Of a stretch of 8,194 nucleotides of DNA, positions 1-5,119 are shown one piece after another. Position 1 is the first letter of the stretch; every line of letters starts with the position of its first letter. The DNA lies in NCBI GenBank assembly GCA_947568605.1, contig CANOPV010000035.1, positions 1 through 8,194 on the forward strand, in the 5' to 3' direction. The notes under the pieces were generated by a model. That model worked only from the letters and a program-made list of their open reading frames with translations, was not told the DNA's origin and did not search any database. A program made the position numbers and the translations under genes. This stretch comes from an uncultured Clostridium sp. (lineage in GTDB: Bacteria > Bacillota > Clostridia > TANB77 > CAG-508).

Positions 1-2
1 AT

Positions 3-95
3 TATTGGAAGTGTAAACAATGTCAATTTTTTGAAATAAAATTAGATAATCTTTATTATGGAACTTATGCAAACAATAAAAAATATAATAGATGA
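3..95 (+). CDS. C-terminal end of a plus-strand gene with a CxxC pair (partial)
   Basis: An open frame enters from the left edge and stops at TGA 93-95. About 30 residues are visible, starting YWKCKQC, so a CxxC pair of the kind found in zinc ribbons sits near the C-terminus, followed by a tyrosine- and asparagine-rich tail. It is the only plausible plus-strand gene here, and a strong terminator follows 20 bases later, which supports a real gene end. The other two plus frames close sooner (frame 1 stops at 37-39). With so little of the protein in view no function can be given, and I cannot tell whether it belongs to the phage or to its host. Confidence 0.45.
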   Translation, partial: YWKCKQCQFFEIKLDNLYYGTYANNKKYNR

Positions 96-114
96 TATTA
101 TAAAAAATAACAAT

Positions 115-149
115 AAAAAAAAATAGAGGTTTAAAGCCTCTATTTTTTT
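115..149. terminator. bidirectional intrinsic terminator
   Basis: Stem AAATAGAGG (121-129) pairs with CCTCTATTT (137-145) around a 7-base loop. The stem extends further because it is flanked by an A run on the left and a T run on the right. Read on either strand the hairpin is followed by U-rich RNA, so it can end both the plus-strand gene stopping at 95 and the long minus-strand operon arriving from the right. Confidence 0.85.
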
Positions 150-333
150 ATTTCTTTTAAACCATTTTATTTGCTTTTAAAATCGATTTTGAGGCGTTTT
201 ATATTTTAGATATATAAATTGTTGTTTATAATATTAAATAGGCTAAAAAGTGTATTTATTCAATAGATTTTTAGGCTAATTTTTGTTATTTTTTATTTTT
301 CTAAAATTCTACAAACAATTATATATTTTTTGA
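150..333. other. AT-rich intergenic stretch between convergent transcripts
   Basis: I see no gene here on either strand. It holds a perfect 12-base palindrome AAAATCGATTTT (179-190) and two copies of TAGGCTAA (239-246 and 272-279) spaced 33 bases apart. The second copy reads TTAGGCTAA, with inverted arms TTAG/CTAA. These could be protein-binding sites or an attachment-site remnant, but nothing in view decides this. Confidence 0.5.
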
Positions 334-471
334 CTAAAAATGCTGGTCTAAAATCTTTTTCCAAGTGCCAAGCAAAAATCTTTTTCTCTTAAATCTTTTT
401 CTTTTCTCCCATTCTTTAATATCTTCTAGTGTTATATGTAAATTAATATTTTTCATCCAATTAGCATACAT
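334..471 (-). CDS. 45-residue highly basic small protein
   Basis: ATG at 469-471 follows a perfect AGGAGG (479-484) with 7 bases between, and the frame runs to TAG at 334-336. The protein starts MYANWMKNINLHITLEDIKE, then has a dense Lys/Arg block (KRKRFKRKRF, about residues 25-34) and a Trp/Lys C-terminal part ending LDQHF. Such charge suggests binding to nucleic acid; no family is recognised. It is the last gene of the minus-strand operon, directly after the tRNA-like RNA. Three copies of the 11-base motif GAAAAAGATTT lie inside the ORF and two lie upstream. Two of the inner copies encode the repeated RKRF and are in the same phase; the third is in a different phase, so the repeats are not simply a protein repeat. 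Too short for usual gene callers, but the ribosome site makes it credible. Confidence 0.6.
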   Translation of the reverse strand: MYANWMKNINLHITLEDIKEWEKRKRFKRKRFLLGTWKKILDQHF

Positions 472-535
472 ATAAAATCCTCCTTAAAAATCTTTTTCCG
501 TCTCTGTGAAAAAATGACAATGCGAAATCTTTTTC
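351..535 (-). repeat. five copies of the 11-mer GAAAAAGATTT
   Basis: Exact copies (AAATCTTTTTC on the plus strand) lie at 351-361, 376-386, 391-401, 488-498 and 525-535, all in the same orientation. Start-to-start spacings are 25, 15, 97 and 37 bases, so this is not a regular tandem array. I found no exact copy elsewhere in the window, although looser T-rich relatives occur. Two copies are non-coding (one just upstream of the AGGAGG of the small basic ORF) and three lie inside that ORF in two different phases. They may be binding sites for a protein or RNA, or iteron-like elements. Confidence 0.7.
479..484 (-). promoter_or_regulatory. ribosome binding site AGGAGG of the small basic ORF
   Basis: A perfect Shine-Dalgarno sequence lies 7 bases upstream of the ATG at 471. 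It is the main reason to accept the 45-residue ORF, and it sits 3 bases after one copy of the GAAAAAGATTT motif, so a factor bound there could block ribosome access. Confidence 0.75.
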
Positions 536-546
536 TAATTTATATA

Positions 547-696
547 TAATGTGGGTTAGGATTTGCACCTAACATGATACACCTAGCCAACTTTAAACCT
601 GTATCACACTAGTCCGAGTTTCCAAAAACAAGGGTAACTCGTTTATAACCTTGTTCTATTGAGTTGATGTGTGTCTACCTATTCCACCACCACATT
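547..696 (-). ncRNA. tRNA-Leu-like RNA with a pseudoknot replacing the anticodon arm
   Basis: Numbering the RNA from 696 downward: a 7-bp acceptor stem AATGTGG/CCACATT (696-690 with 554-548) is followed by TG, a D-arm with stem GTG/CAC and loop containing AGG, closely like the D-arm of bacterial tRNA-Leu. A T-arm of 6 bp GTTAGG/CCTAAC (573-568 with 560-555) has loop TGCAAAT. A 7-bp hairpin TGATACA/TGTATCA (606-600 with 581-575) occupies the place of the long variable arm of class II tRNAs. The nucleotide after the acceptor is A, as in tRNA-Leu, and CCA is not encoded. Between D-arm and variable arm there is no normal anticodon stem-loop: instead AACAAGG/CCTTGTT (655-649 with 633-627) and CGAGTT/AACTCG (641-636 with 620-615) interlock as an H-type pseudoknot. 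The total of about 150 nt is far above the roughly 85 of tRNA-Leu, and the excess is too short for a group I intron. It starts 13 bases after the stop of the upstream gene, so it is probably cut from the operon transcript. Role unknown. Confidence 0.7.
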
Positions 697-709
697 ACTT
701 TTTATATAA

Positions 710-1048
710 TTATTTGGCACAATTTCCACAAATTATTTGGCTACCTTGCTTTCCTTCTTTAAATGCTATGTATATTTCTTCTCCAGCTTCAAAACTTTTT
801 CCACATTTGATACAATTTGTTTCAACTGGCATATTATATTTTGTTCTTTCTTCTTTGTATGTAGTATAATCACATTTTAGTTTTTTAATATTTGTAAATA
901 CCTTTTCTTTTGTTTCTTCTTTAATAAGTTTATCTACTGTTTCATTTACTAATTTATCTAATTTTTGTTTATGTACTTCTGACATTTCTTCTAATTCTAA
1001 ATCTTCTTCCTTTACTTCTAATTCTTTTTCTACTTTCTTTTTACTCAT
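710..1048 (-). CDS. small phage protein with acidic N-terminus and C-terminal zinc ribbon
   Basis: The 112-residue protein has a highly charged, Glu/Lys-rich helical first half (about residues 1-50) and a C-terminal metal-binding module with CIKC at 79-82 and CGNC at 107-110; these four cysteines have zinc-ribbon spacing. A further cysteine is at 59. The start codon overlaps the end of the upstream gene by 8 bases, so translation is coupled. It is the last normal-sized gene of the operon, and its stop lies only 13 bases before the tRNA-like RNA. I do not recognise a named family; a nucleic-acid or protein-binding role is inference from the ribbon alone. Confidence 0.85.
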   Translation of the reverse strand: MSKKKVEKELEVKEEDLELEEMSEVHKQKLDKLVNETVDKLIKEETKEKVFTNIKKLKCDYTTYKEERTKYNMPVETNCIKCGKSFEAGEEIYIAFKEGKQGSQIICGNCAK

Positions 1049-1400
1049 AATCTTCCTCCATTCTTTCTATTTCTTTTATTGTTTCTTTTAAAGTATTTTT
1101 AATCTTATCTAATATTTTTGTTGACTTTTTTTCTTCAATATAAAAATCATGATTTAATAAATCATTTGTATCTATTGTTCTAACATCAACATCTTTTCTT
1201 CCTTTTTCAACTCTATACAAATGTAATTGTATAAAATCTCCTACAATAGTATAAAAGTCTCTAATACTATACCCTTGTTCTCTCATTGCTCTGCGTTCCT
1301 CAAAAGTTTCTCCTTTATTAAGTAAATATACTTTTGTTCCTTTTCTGATTTTGCTATTGTCTATCATTTGTAATAATTCTATTCCTGATACCTTTTTCAT
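1041..1400 (-). CDS. hypothetical phage protein (119 aa)
   Basis: Starts MKKVSGIELLQMIDNSKIRK after an AGGAGG site, so the start is secure. The N-terminal half looks like a small globular domain of the type seen in many uncharacterised Clostridia phage early proteins (IELLQMIDNSKIRKGTKV, then a beta-rich part with YTIVGDFIQLHLYRVEKG). The C-terminal part (about 95-119) is a Lys/Glu-rich helix. No catalytic motif, membrane segment or signal peptide is visible. It overlaps the following gene by 8 bases and follows its upstream neighbour by 10 bases, so it belongs to the same transcription unit. Function unknown. Confidence 0.85.
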   Translation of the reverse strand: MKKVSGIELLQMIDNSKIRKGTKVYLLNKGETFEERRAMREQGYSIRDFYTIVGDFIQLHLYRVEKGRKDVDVRTIDTNDLLNHDFYIEEKKSTKILDKIKNTLKETIKEIERMEEDYE

Positions 1401-1410
1401 ATTTTTCCTC

Positions 1411-1770
1411 CTACTTATTCCATTCTACTCTATTTTTATCATTTACTATTGCATCAAATTCAATGCCATTTTCTTTTAATTCACCAATACAATCATCTAC
1501 CGAAATATAGCCCTCTCTAAATGCGTCTACATTATTCCAAATTCTATTCATAACTTCTGGTAATCTCTTTTTTCCAAAGCCACATACATATCTTAACGTA
1601 TATGCTACTGCTATACCATATATATCAAGGTATTGGTCTATTAATTGCTTTGTTTCTTTTTCTGCCTCTATAATAATACTGTTTTCTATATCATCTATAA
1701 ATTTTCTTAATTTTTTTGGATTGTCTATTACTTTTATTAACTGTTTTTCTTGTCTATGTGTTAAATTCAT
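1411..1770 (-). CDS. hypothetical phage protein (119 aa)
   Basis: Starts MNLTHRQEKQLIKVIDNPKK behind GGGAGAATAA, a good ribosome site. The N-terminal third is helical and charged; the middle has a more hydrophobic stretch (IYGIAVAYTLRYVCGFGKKR, about residues 50-69) too polar at its ends to be a clear membrane segment; the C-terminal part (AFREGYISVDDCIGELKENG) reads as a soluble helical segment. It resembles uncharacterised proteins of Clostridia phages, but I cannot attach a function. The ATG overlaps the stop of a degraded reading frame just upstream (1767-1864), suggesting the pair was once translationally coupled. Confidence 0.85.
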   Translation of the reverse strand: MNLTHRQEKQLIKVIDNPKKLRKFIDDIENSIIIEAEKETKQLIDQYLDIYGIAVAYTLRYVCGFGKKRLPEVMNRIWNNVDAFREGYISVDDCIGELKENGIEFDAIVNDKNRVEWNK

Positions 1771-1864
1771 TTATTCTCCCTCATTTCTTTTACTAAATAA
1801 TCATATAACTTCGTAATCTCTTAATCTGTTACAAATTGTAACGAACTGTTTTTTTACTAATCAT
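1767..1864 (-). pseudogene. probable degraded small gene (frameshift plus internal stop)
   Basis: An ATG at 1862-1864 overlaps the stop of the upstream gene and opens MISKKTVRYNL before a TAA at 1829-1831. In the next frame, the sequence GTA ACA GAT is followed by an in-frame TAA (1821-1823) and then EITKLYDYLVKEMRENK, ending at a TGA that overlaps the next gene's ATG. Read together with one base added and the TAA taken as GAA, it gives a sensible protein of about 31 residues ending in a charged helix, with overlap coupling at both ends. This is inference: the stretch may simply be a non-coding gap, especially as a perfect palindrome (1828-1842) lies inside it. Confidence 0.35.
1828..1842. 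promoter_or_regulatory. perfect 15-base palindrome, operator-like
   Basis: GTTACAA-A-TTGTAAC is a flawless 7-1-7 inverted repeat in one of the few gaps of the minus-strand operon, between the genes ending at 1857 and starting at 1770. The size and symmetry fit a binding site for a dimeric helix-turn-helix repressor. As RNA it would form only a weak short hairpin without a U tract, so a terminator is unlikely. Confidence 0.45.
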
Positions 1865-2396
1865 TTGCTACCTCCAACATTTCTAATAAATCTCTTGCCA
1901 AATCTCTATACCCTTCCGTATATCCCTTATCTTCTCCATTAGATATTTTCCTACTACTCTGTTCTTTCAATTTTTCTACTAATGGCTGCACTTTACTATC
2001 TAAATTAAAATACATATTTCCTATATCTTGATAATCTAAATATATTTGCCTAACTGATTTATTCGCTTCTTTTCTTTTTCGTCTTTCTTTGTAATATTTA
2101 TTTTTCCACTTTCTTCTACTTTGCATTAAAGTATGTTGTCCTTTGCCTAATTCTTTTACTTTGGTTTCTAGTTCTTTAATCTTTTTATATTGCTCTACAT
2201 TTTCGCCTTTAACTTTATCTATCATATTTACATCATAATCGTGTACCATTTCGTTTGCATTGTCTTGAAACTCTAATCTTTTTACTGCTCTTTCTAATTT
2301 ATATATATATCTTCTTATATCTTCAATATCTGTTATGAATACTGTTCCATCTCTTTTAAGAAAATCTAGTATAATTTCTATTTTTTTATTTATCAT
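1857..2396 (-). CDS. coiled-coil phage protein (179 aa)
   Basis: The ATG at 2394-2396 overlaps the stop of the upstream gene as ATGA, so the two are coupled. The N-terminal segment (residues 1-40) reads as a small domain (IEIILDFLKRDGTVFITDIE). A long helical coiled-coil follows, rich in Lys, Glu and Arg, with a very basic stretch around residues 95-115 (SRRKWKNKYYKERRKRKE). The C-terminus (GEDKGYTEGYRDLARDLLEM) forms another amphipathic helix. No enzyme motif is visible. Long basic coiled coils of this kind are common in phage early operons, where they may bind nucleic acid or host proteins, but that is only inference. Confidence 0.85.
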   Translation of the reverse strand: MINKKIEIILDFLKRDGTVFITDIEDIRRYIYKLERAVKRLEFQDNANEMVHDYDVNMIDKVKGENVEQYKKIKELETKVKELGKGQHTLMQSRRKWKNKYYKERRKRKEANKSVRQIYLDYQDIGNMYFNLDSKVQPLVEKLKEQSSRKISNGEDKGYTEGYRDLARDLLEMLEVAND

Positions 2397-2981
2397 TGTT
2401 CTTTTACCTCTTTCAAATGATATTTTCTATTATCTCTATTTTTTATAAACTCATATACATATTGATTAGGATTTTTAATTATTCCTTGTTTTAATCGTAA
2501 TAACATTTCTAGTTTGTCCTTTACTATTCTTCTATTAGGTCTTTTATCTAAATATTCTCTAAATATCTTTAATACGTCATTTTCTTCTATTTCATCTTGT
2601 TTCATAAGGTTTTCTATGTTATGTAAAAATACTTGGTCTTGTTTATCACAATTACTTTGTTCTGGTGATAACTTTTTTATTGCTTCTTCTATTTTAAATT
2701 TTATCGCTCCTACTTCTCTTGCAATTTCTAATACATCTGAAAAGTCTTCTTTTGCTGTAATATTCATTACTTTATCTGTACTAGAATAAAGTATTTTCTT
2801 TTCTTCTTTATTTACTATCTTATGCTTTATCCCTTCTAGTTCTTTATTCATTTTATTAGCATACCATTTTTTGTTAATTTCACTTTTTGCTTTCTTTAAA
2901 CATTCCTCTTTGTTACAATATTCTCTTTTTCTTCCTTTTCTAGGCTGTTCAAATTCACAGCCGACAATATTTACATATCAT
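2393..2981 (-). CDS. zinc-finger-containing phage protein, interrupted by a +1 frameshift near its start
   Basis: A clear ribosome site (GGGGGA, 2992-2997) precedes ATG at 2979-2981, which opens MICKYC and then hits a stop because of one extra base: dropping the C at 2963 (minus-strand base) gives MICKYCGCEFEQPRKGRKRE and continues in the long frame through EYCNKEEC to the stop at 2393, about 195 residues. Cysteines 3, 6, 8, 22 and 27 would form a zinc finger; the rest (LEIAREVGAIKFKIEEAIKK, and a Lys/Arg-rich C-terminus) is helical. Without the frameshift, translation could start only at the ATG at 2851, leaving a 152-residue protein without its finger. The stop overlaps the next gene's ATG. 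The lesion could be a mutation, an assembly error or programmed frameshifting. Function unknown; DNA or RNA binding is likely from the finger. Confidence 0.75.
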
Positions 2982-2999
2982 TTATATTGTTTCCCCCTT

Positions 3000-3290
3000 T
3001 TACTCAATTTCTTCTAATTCTATTCCTTTCAATTCTGCCATTTTTTCTATTATTTCTTGTAAATCTCTTGGCTTTTTATCATAACTAAAATTAATATAAT
3101 AATTATCTTGTCCGTATCCATCTCCTGCCCCACTAAATTTTAAACTATACATAACTTTTTGTAAATTTCCATCTTGTAATAATTCTATAATTTCATCTAG
3201 TATATCTATTGTATGTTTTTTAAGAAAATCATATTGTTTTTGTTTTAAATTATTTACATCTACATCCATTATTGTTTCTTCATTTTCCAT
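3000..3290 (-). CDS. hypothetical phage protein (96 aa)
   Basis: ATG at 3288-3290 follows GGGGAATAAAACAA, a usable ribosome site that overlaps the end of the upstream gene. The protein is acidic overall: a helical N-terminal half (NLKQKQYDFLKKHTIDILDE), then a middle part with Gly and Tyr (SGAGDGYGQDNYYINFSYDK, about 53-72) that looks beta-structured, and a short acidic helical tail ending ELEEIE. No metal site or catalytic motif is visible and I do not recognise a family. It is followed 18 bases later by the start of the frameshifted zinc-finger gene. Confidence 0.8.
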   Translation of the reverse strand: MENEETIMDVDVNNLKQKQYDFLKKHTIDILDEIIELLQDGNLQKVMYSLKFSGAGDGYGQDNYYINFSYDKKPRDLQEIIEKMAELKGIELEEIE

Positions 3291-3295
3291 TTGTT

Positions 3296-3967
3296 TTATT
3301 CCCCTTCCACATTATAATCTTTTTTATCTAATTCTATTGTTTTAAGGCTCTTGCCTTGTTTTAGTTGCTGTATCATTGCATTTATTTTGCTCATATCTGT
3401 TTCAGTATGATGTTCTACTACAATTGGAGCAGATGCTTCGACAAGTCCGTGTGCTGTTTTTCCTCTAAACATTGTTGTTATTTCCTTTATTTCTCCTACT
3501 TGTGCTGATGTAAGCATATTTTCTCTTATATAATCATCTATTTTTGACATCAATTCTTGTAAACTTTCATCACTTGACATTAAATAATTATTATATGTTA
3601 CTGTTGAAATGTCAGCAAAAGCACAAAAATTTTCTTTACTTGGTGGATATTTTACCTTTTTATTTATTTCTACTATGGCTTGTCTATAATATTGAAATAC
3701 TATATTTAATTCTTCTGCTGTATATTTCAAAGGTTGTCCTATTAAATTGTGTGGTCTTAATAATTCGTTTATTTCTATTGTGCTAAGTCCCTGTACTTCT
3801 TCTTTTACACTTAAACTTTCTGCTATTTCATTTAATCTAGTTTCTAGTTTTTGTGGCAATTCCTTTTTGTATTCTTCTAATATGCTTTTTTCTCCTGCTT
3901 TTACAAGAGCCTCTTTCTTTTGTTGTTCTATTATTTTCTTATCTTTATTTTCTAAAATTTTTTTAAC
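3296..3967 (-). CDS. phage helical DNA-binding-type protein without a normal start codon
   Basis: The coding frame ends in VEGE at 3296. The first conventional start is TTG at 3857-3859 (187 residues), but that TTG has its purine-rich stretch nearly touching it. Clear coding composition (VKKILENKDKKIIEQQKKEA and onward) continues upstream to about 3967. There GTT stands 8 bases after AAAGGAAAG, exactly where a start is expected, giving about 223 residues. The N-terminus is a charged coiled coil. The middle has a conserved-looking block (YPPSKENFCAFADISTVTYN) that reads like a helix-turn-helix, followed by a long helix and a Thr/Gly-rich loop (TTMFRGKTAHGLVEASAPIV), and a basic tail. The layout recalls small DNA-packaging or terminase small-subunit-like phage proteins, but no terminase gene is nearby, so I leave it as a guess. 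Confidence 0.75.
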   Translation of the reverse strand, partial: VKKILENKDKKIIEQQKKEALVKAGEKSILEEYKKELPQKLETRLNEIAESLSVKEEVQGLSTIEINELLRPHNLIGQPLKYTAEELNIVFQYYRQAIVEINKKVKYPPSKENFCAFADISTVTYNNYLMSSDESLQELMSKIDDYIRENMLTSAQVGEIKEITTMFRGKTAHGLVEASAPIVVEHHTETDMSKINAMIQQLKQGKSLKTIELDKKDYNVEGE

Positions 3968-4145
3968 TCGTTCTTTCCTTTAAATCACCTCTTAATTCTT
4001 CTAATTTCCAATCTGCATATATTTTAGCAAGCATTGCTTTTACATACTCACTTTCTTTGTCTGTTAATTCTCTACTTATTTTTATAAATGCTAATGCAAA
4101 ATCAATGTATGTTCTACATTTTTCTTTATTAATATACTTCTTCAT
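3963..4145 (-). CDS. small hypothetical phage protein (60 aa)
   Basis: ATG at 4143-4145 lies inside the end of the upstream gene (17-base overlap) and follows TTGGAGGCAGAAG, a good ribosome site. The protein starts MKKYINKEKCRTYIDFALAF and is one or two amphipathic helices with a charged C-terminus (LEELRGDLKERTS). The short hydrophobic run FALAFIKI is too brief for a membrane segment. Its stop codon overlaps the point where the downstream start-less frame should begin, so translational coupling or reinitiation would be natural there. Function unknown. Confidence 0.75.
   Translation of the reverse strand: MKKYINKEKCRTYIDFALAFIKISRELTDKESEYVKAMLAKIYADWKLEELRGDLKERTS
3973..3981 (-). promoter_or_regulatory. 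ribosome binding site pointing to a missing start at 3967
   Basis: AAAGGAAAG ends the coding part of the 60-residue gene and lies 8 bases (counted from GGA) before the GTT codon at 3965-3967. Spacing is ideal for a start there, but GTT is not a recognised initiator; the next near-cognate codon in frame is ATT at 3956-3958. Confidence 0.45.
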
Positions 4146-4428
4146 CTTCTGCCTCCAATAATTCTAAAATACTTTTTCTTACTTCTCTTTTAGCATTTAA
4201 TTTATGTATTTGTATTTGATAAGATTTTTTATAAAACTCTTCTTTGCAATTCCTTCTCATTTCTTCAAATCTTTGTACAGAATATTTATCTCTTTCATTA
4301 TTTCGTTCTAATATATCTATTAATTTTATTAATGTTAACGATTGATTATAAAACATTTCTATTATGCTGTCTTTACTTATATTTTTAAATTCTTTTTTTA
4401 ATTGTTCTAATGTTTTTATTTCTTTCAT
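4129..4428 (-). CDS. hypothetical helical phage protein (99 aa)
   Basis: Starts MKEIKTLEQLKKEFKNISKD after TAGGAGGCGGAAAAATA, so the start is well supported. The whole protein is predicted by eye to be helical, with many Glu, Lys and Arg residues, a single cysteine (NCKEEF), a basic stretch (HKLNAKREVRKSI) and a very acidic end (EAEDEEVY). It follows the SSB-like gene by 14 bases and overlaps the next gene by 17. Its place next to SSB suggests a role linked to DNA replication or recombination, but nothing in the sequence itself shows this. Confidence 0.8.
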   Translation of the reverse strand: MKEIKTLEQLKKEFKNISKDSIIEMFYNQSLTLIKLIDILERNNERDKYSVQRFEEMRRNCKEEFYKKSYQIQIHKLNAKREVRKSILELLEAEDEEVY

Positions 4429-4442
4429 TATTTTTCCGCCTC

Positions 4443-4838
4443 CTAAAATGGCAATTCGTCTGTTGTACTATCAAATGCAAAACTATCTTGTGGCTCTTGT
4501 TTTGGTTGTTTTGTCTTTTGCACTTCGTCTGTACCTTCTTCTAATAAATTAAATTCACTTACAAAAATTTTGTCAAAATACTTATATTTAGGTTTTCCAT
4601 TTTCGTTTATTTCTCCTATTGGTATTCTGTAACAGTCTGTCCAACCTTTTATTACTTCTATTACGCTTTTGTTTTTTACTTCTATACCTTTCCTAAATTG
4701 CACTTTTTTACTCATAAATATATCTTGCTTTTCGCCATTTTCTTTTAATTCTGTTCCTTTTATGTATATTTTATATTTTCCTTGTTCGTCTTTATATATT
4801 GTTAATTTACTTGGTTCTTGTCCTATATTTATACTCAT
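4443..4838 (-). CDS. phage single-stranded DNA-binding-type protein
   Basis: The first ~100 residues are beta-rich (KLTIYKDEQGKYKIYIKG, VQFRKGIEVKNKSVIEVIKG, YFDKIFVSEFNLL), consistent with an OB-like fold. A linker rich in Gln, Lys and Pro follows, then an acidic tip ending DELPF (residues 127-131). An acidic tail ending in a hydrophobic Pro-Phe is the hallmark through which SSB proteins recruit replication and repair enzymes. The ATG overlaps the stop of the upstream winged-helix gene (ATGA) and has an AGGAGG site inside it, so both are made together. It would coat single-stranded phage DNA during replication or recombination. It is somewhat shorter than bacterial SSB and the OB core is divergent, so the call rests mainly on the tail and on context. 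Confidence 0.7.
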   Translation of the reverse strand: MSINIGQEPSKLTIYKDEQGKYKIYIKGTELKENGEKQDIFMSKKVQFRKGIEVKNKSVIEVIKGWTDCYRIPIGEINENGKPKYKYFDKIFVSEFNLLEEGTDEVQKTKQPKQEPQDSFAFDSTTDELPF

Positions 4839-5119
4839 TTTAAATCCTCCTCTATAATCATAATATAACCTGTATTATATATATTTTTTATTGTTATATA
4901 TTTATTTAATTTCTTTTTTAATAAACTAATATGTTGTCTAATACTGCTTTTTAAATATTCATCTGGTTCAGTTTTATAAATTTTATAAATTATTTCATTA
5001 TAAGTTACAACTTTATTTTTATTCTTATATAATAATTCAAATATATTGATATTTATTTTAGTTAGATATATTGTTTTATCTTTTAATATAACTCTATACC
5101 CTTTAAAATCAATTATCAT
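4835..5119 (-). CDS. orphan OmpR/PhoB-type winged-helix DNA-binding protein
   Basis: The 94-residue protein corresponds to the effector domain of OmpR-family response regulators: a short beta N-terminus (GYRVILKDKTIYLTKININI), a helix and turn (FELLYKNKNKVVTYNEIIYK), the recognition-helix region (YLKSSIRQHISLLKKKLNKY) and the terminal beta hairpin wing (IKNIYNTGYIMI). There is no receiver domain, so it cannot be phosphorylated in the usual way. The start follows AGGAGGATATACAG. It is coupled to the SSB-like gene by ATGA overlap and lies downstream of a small HTH gene. A role as phage transcription regulator is likely; its target is unknown, though the palindrome at 1828-1842 is one possible type of site. 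Confidence 0.75.
   Translation of the reverse strand: MIIDFKGYRVILKDKTIYLTKININIFELLYKNKNKVVTYNEIIYKIYKTEPDEYLKSSIRQHISLLKKKLNKYITIKNIYNTGYIMIIEEDLK

Noticed and set aside
58..126. 22-residue plus-strand ORF (MELMQTIKNI and onward)
   Set aside because: It has no ribosome site, ends inside the terminator stem, and overlaps the more convincing frame with a CxxC pair.
351..535. CRISPR array
   Set aside because: The repeats are only 11 bases, unequally spaced, and partly inside a coding sequence.
548..696. Ordinary tRNA-Leu gene with an intron
   Set aside because: No anticodon stem-loop can be restored with sensible splice sites, the excess of about 60 nt is far too short for a group I intron, and the T-loop is not standard.
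548..696. tmRNA or tmRNA fragment
   Set aside because: It lacks the tmRNA 5' sequence and tag frame, is much too short, and its D-arm matches tRNA-Leu.
669..869. Plus-strand ORFs opposite the operon (here and at 2514, 3544, 3747, 4364, 4669, 5247, 6109, 6675, 6915 and others)
   Set aside because: They are rich in Ser, Phe, Leu and Tyr, lack ribosome sites and lie antisense to well-supported minus-strand genes, so they are shadows.
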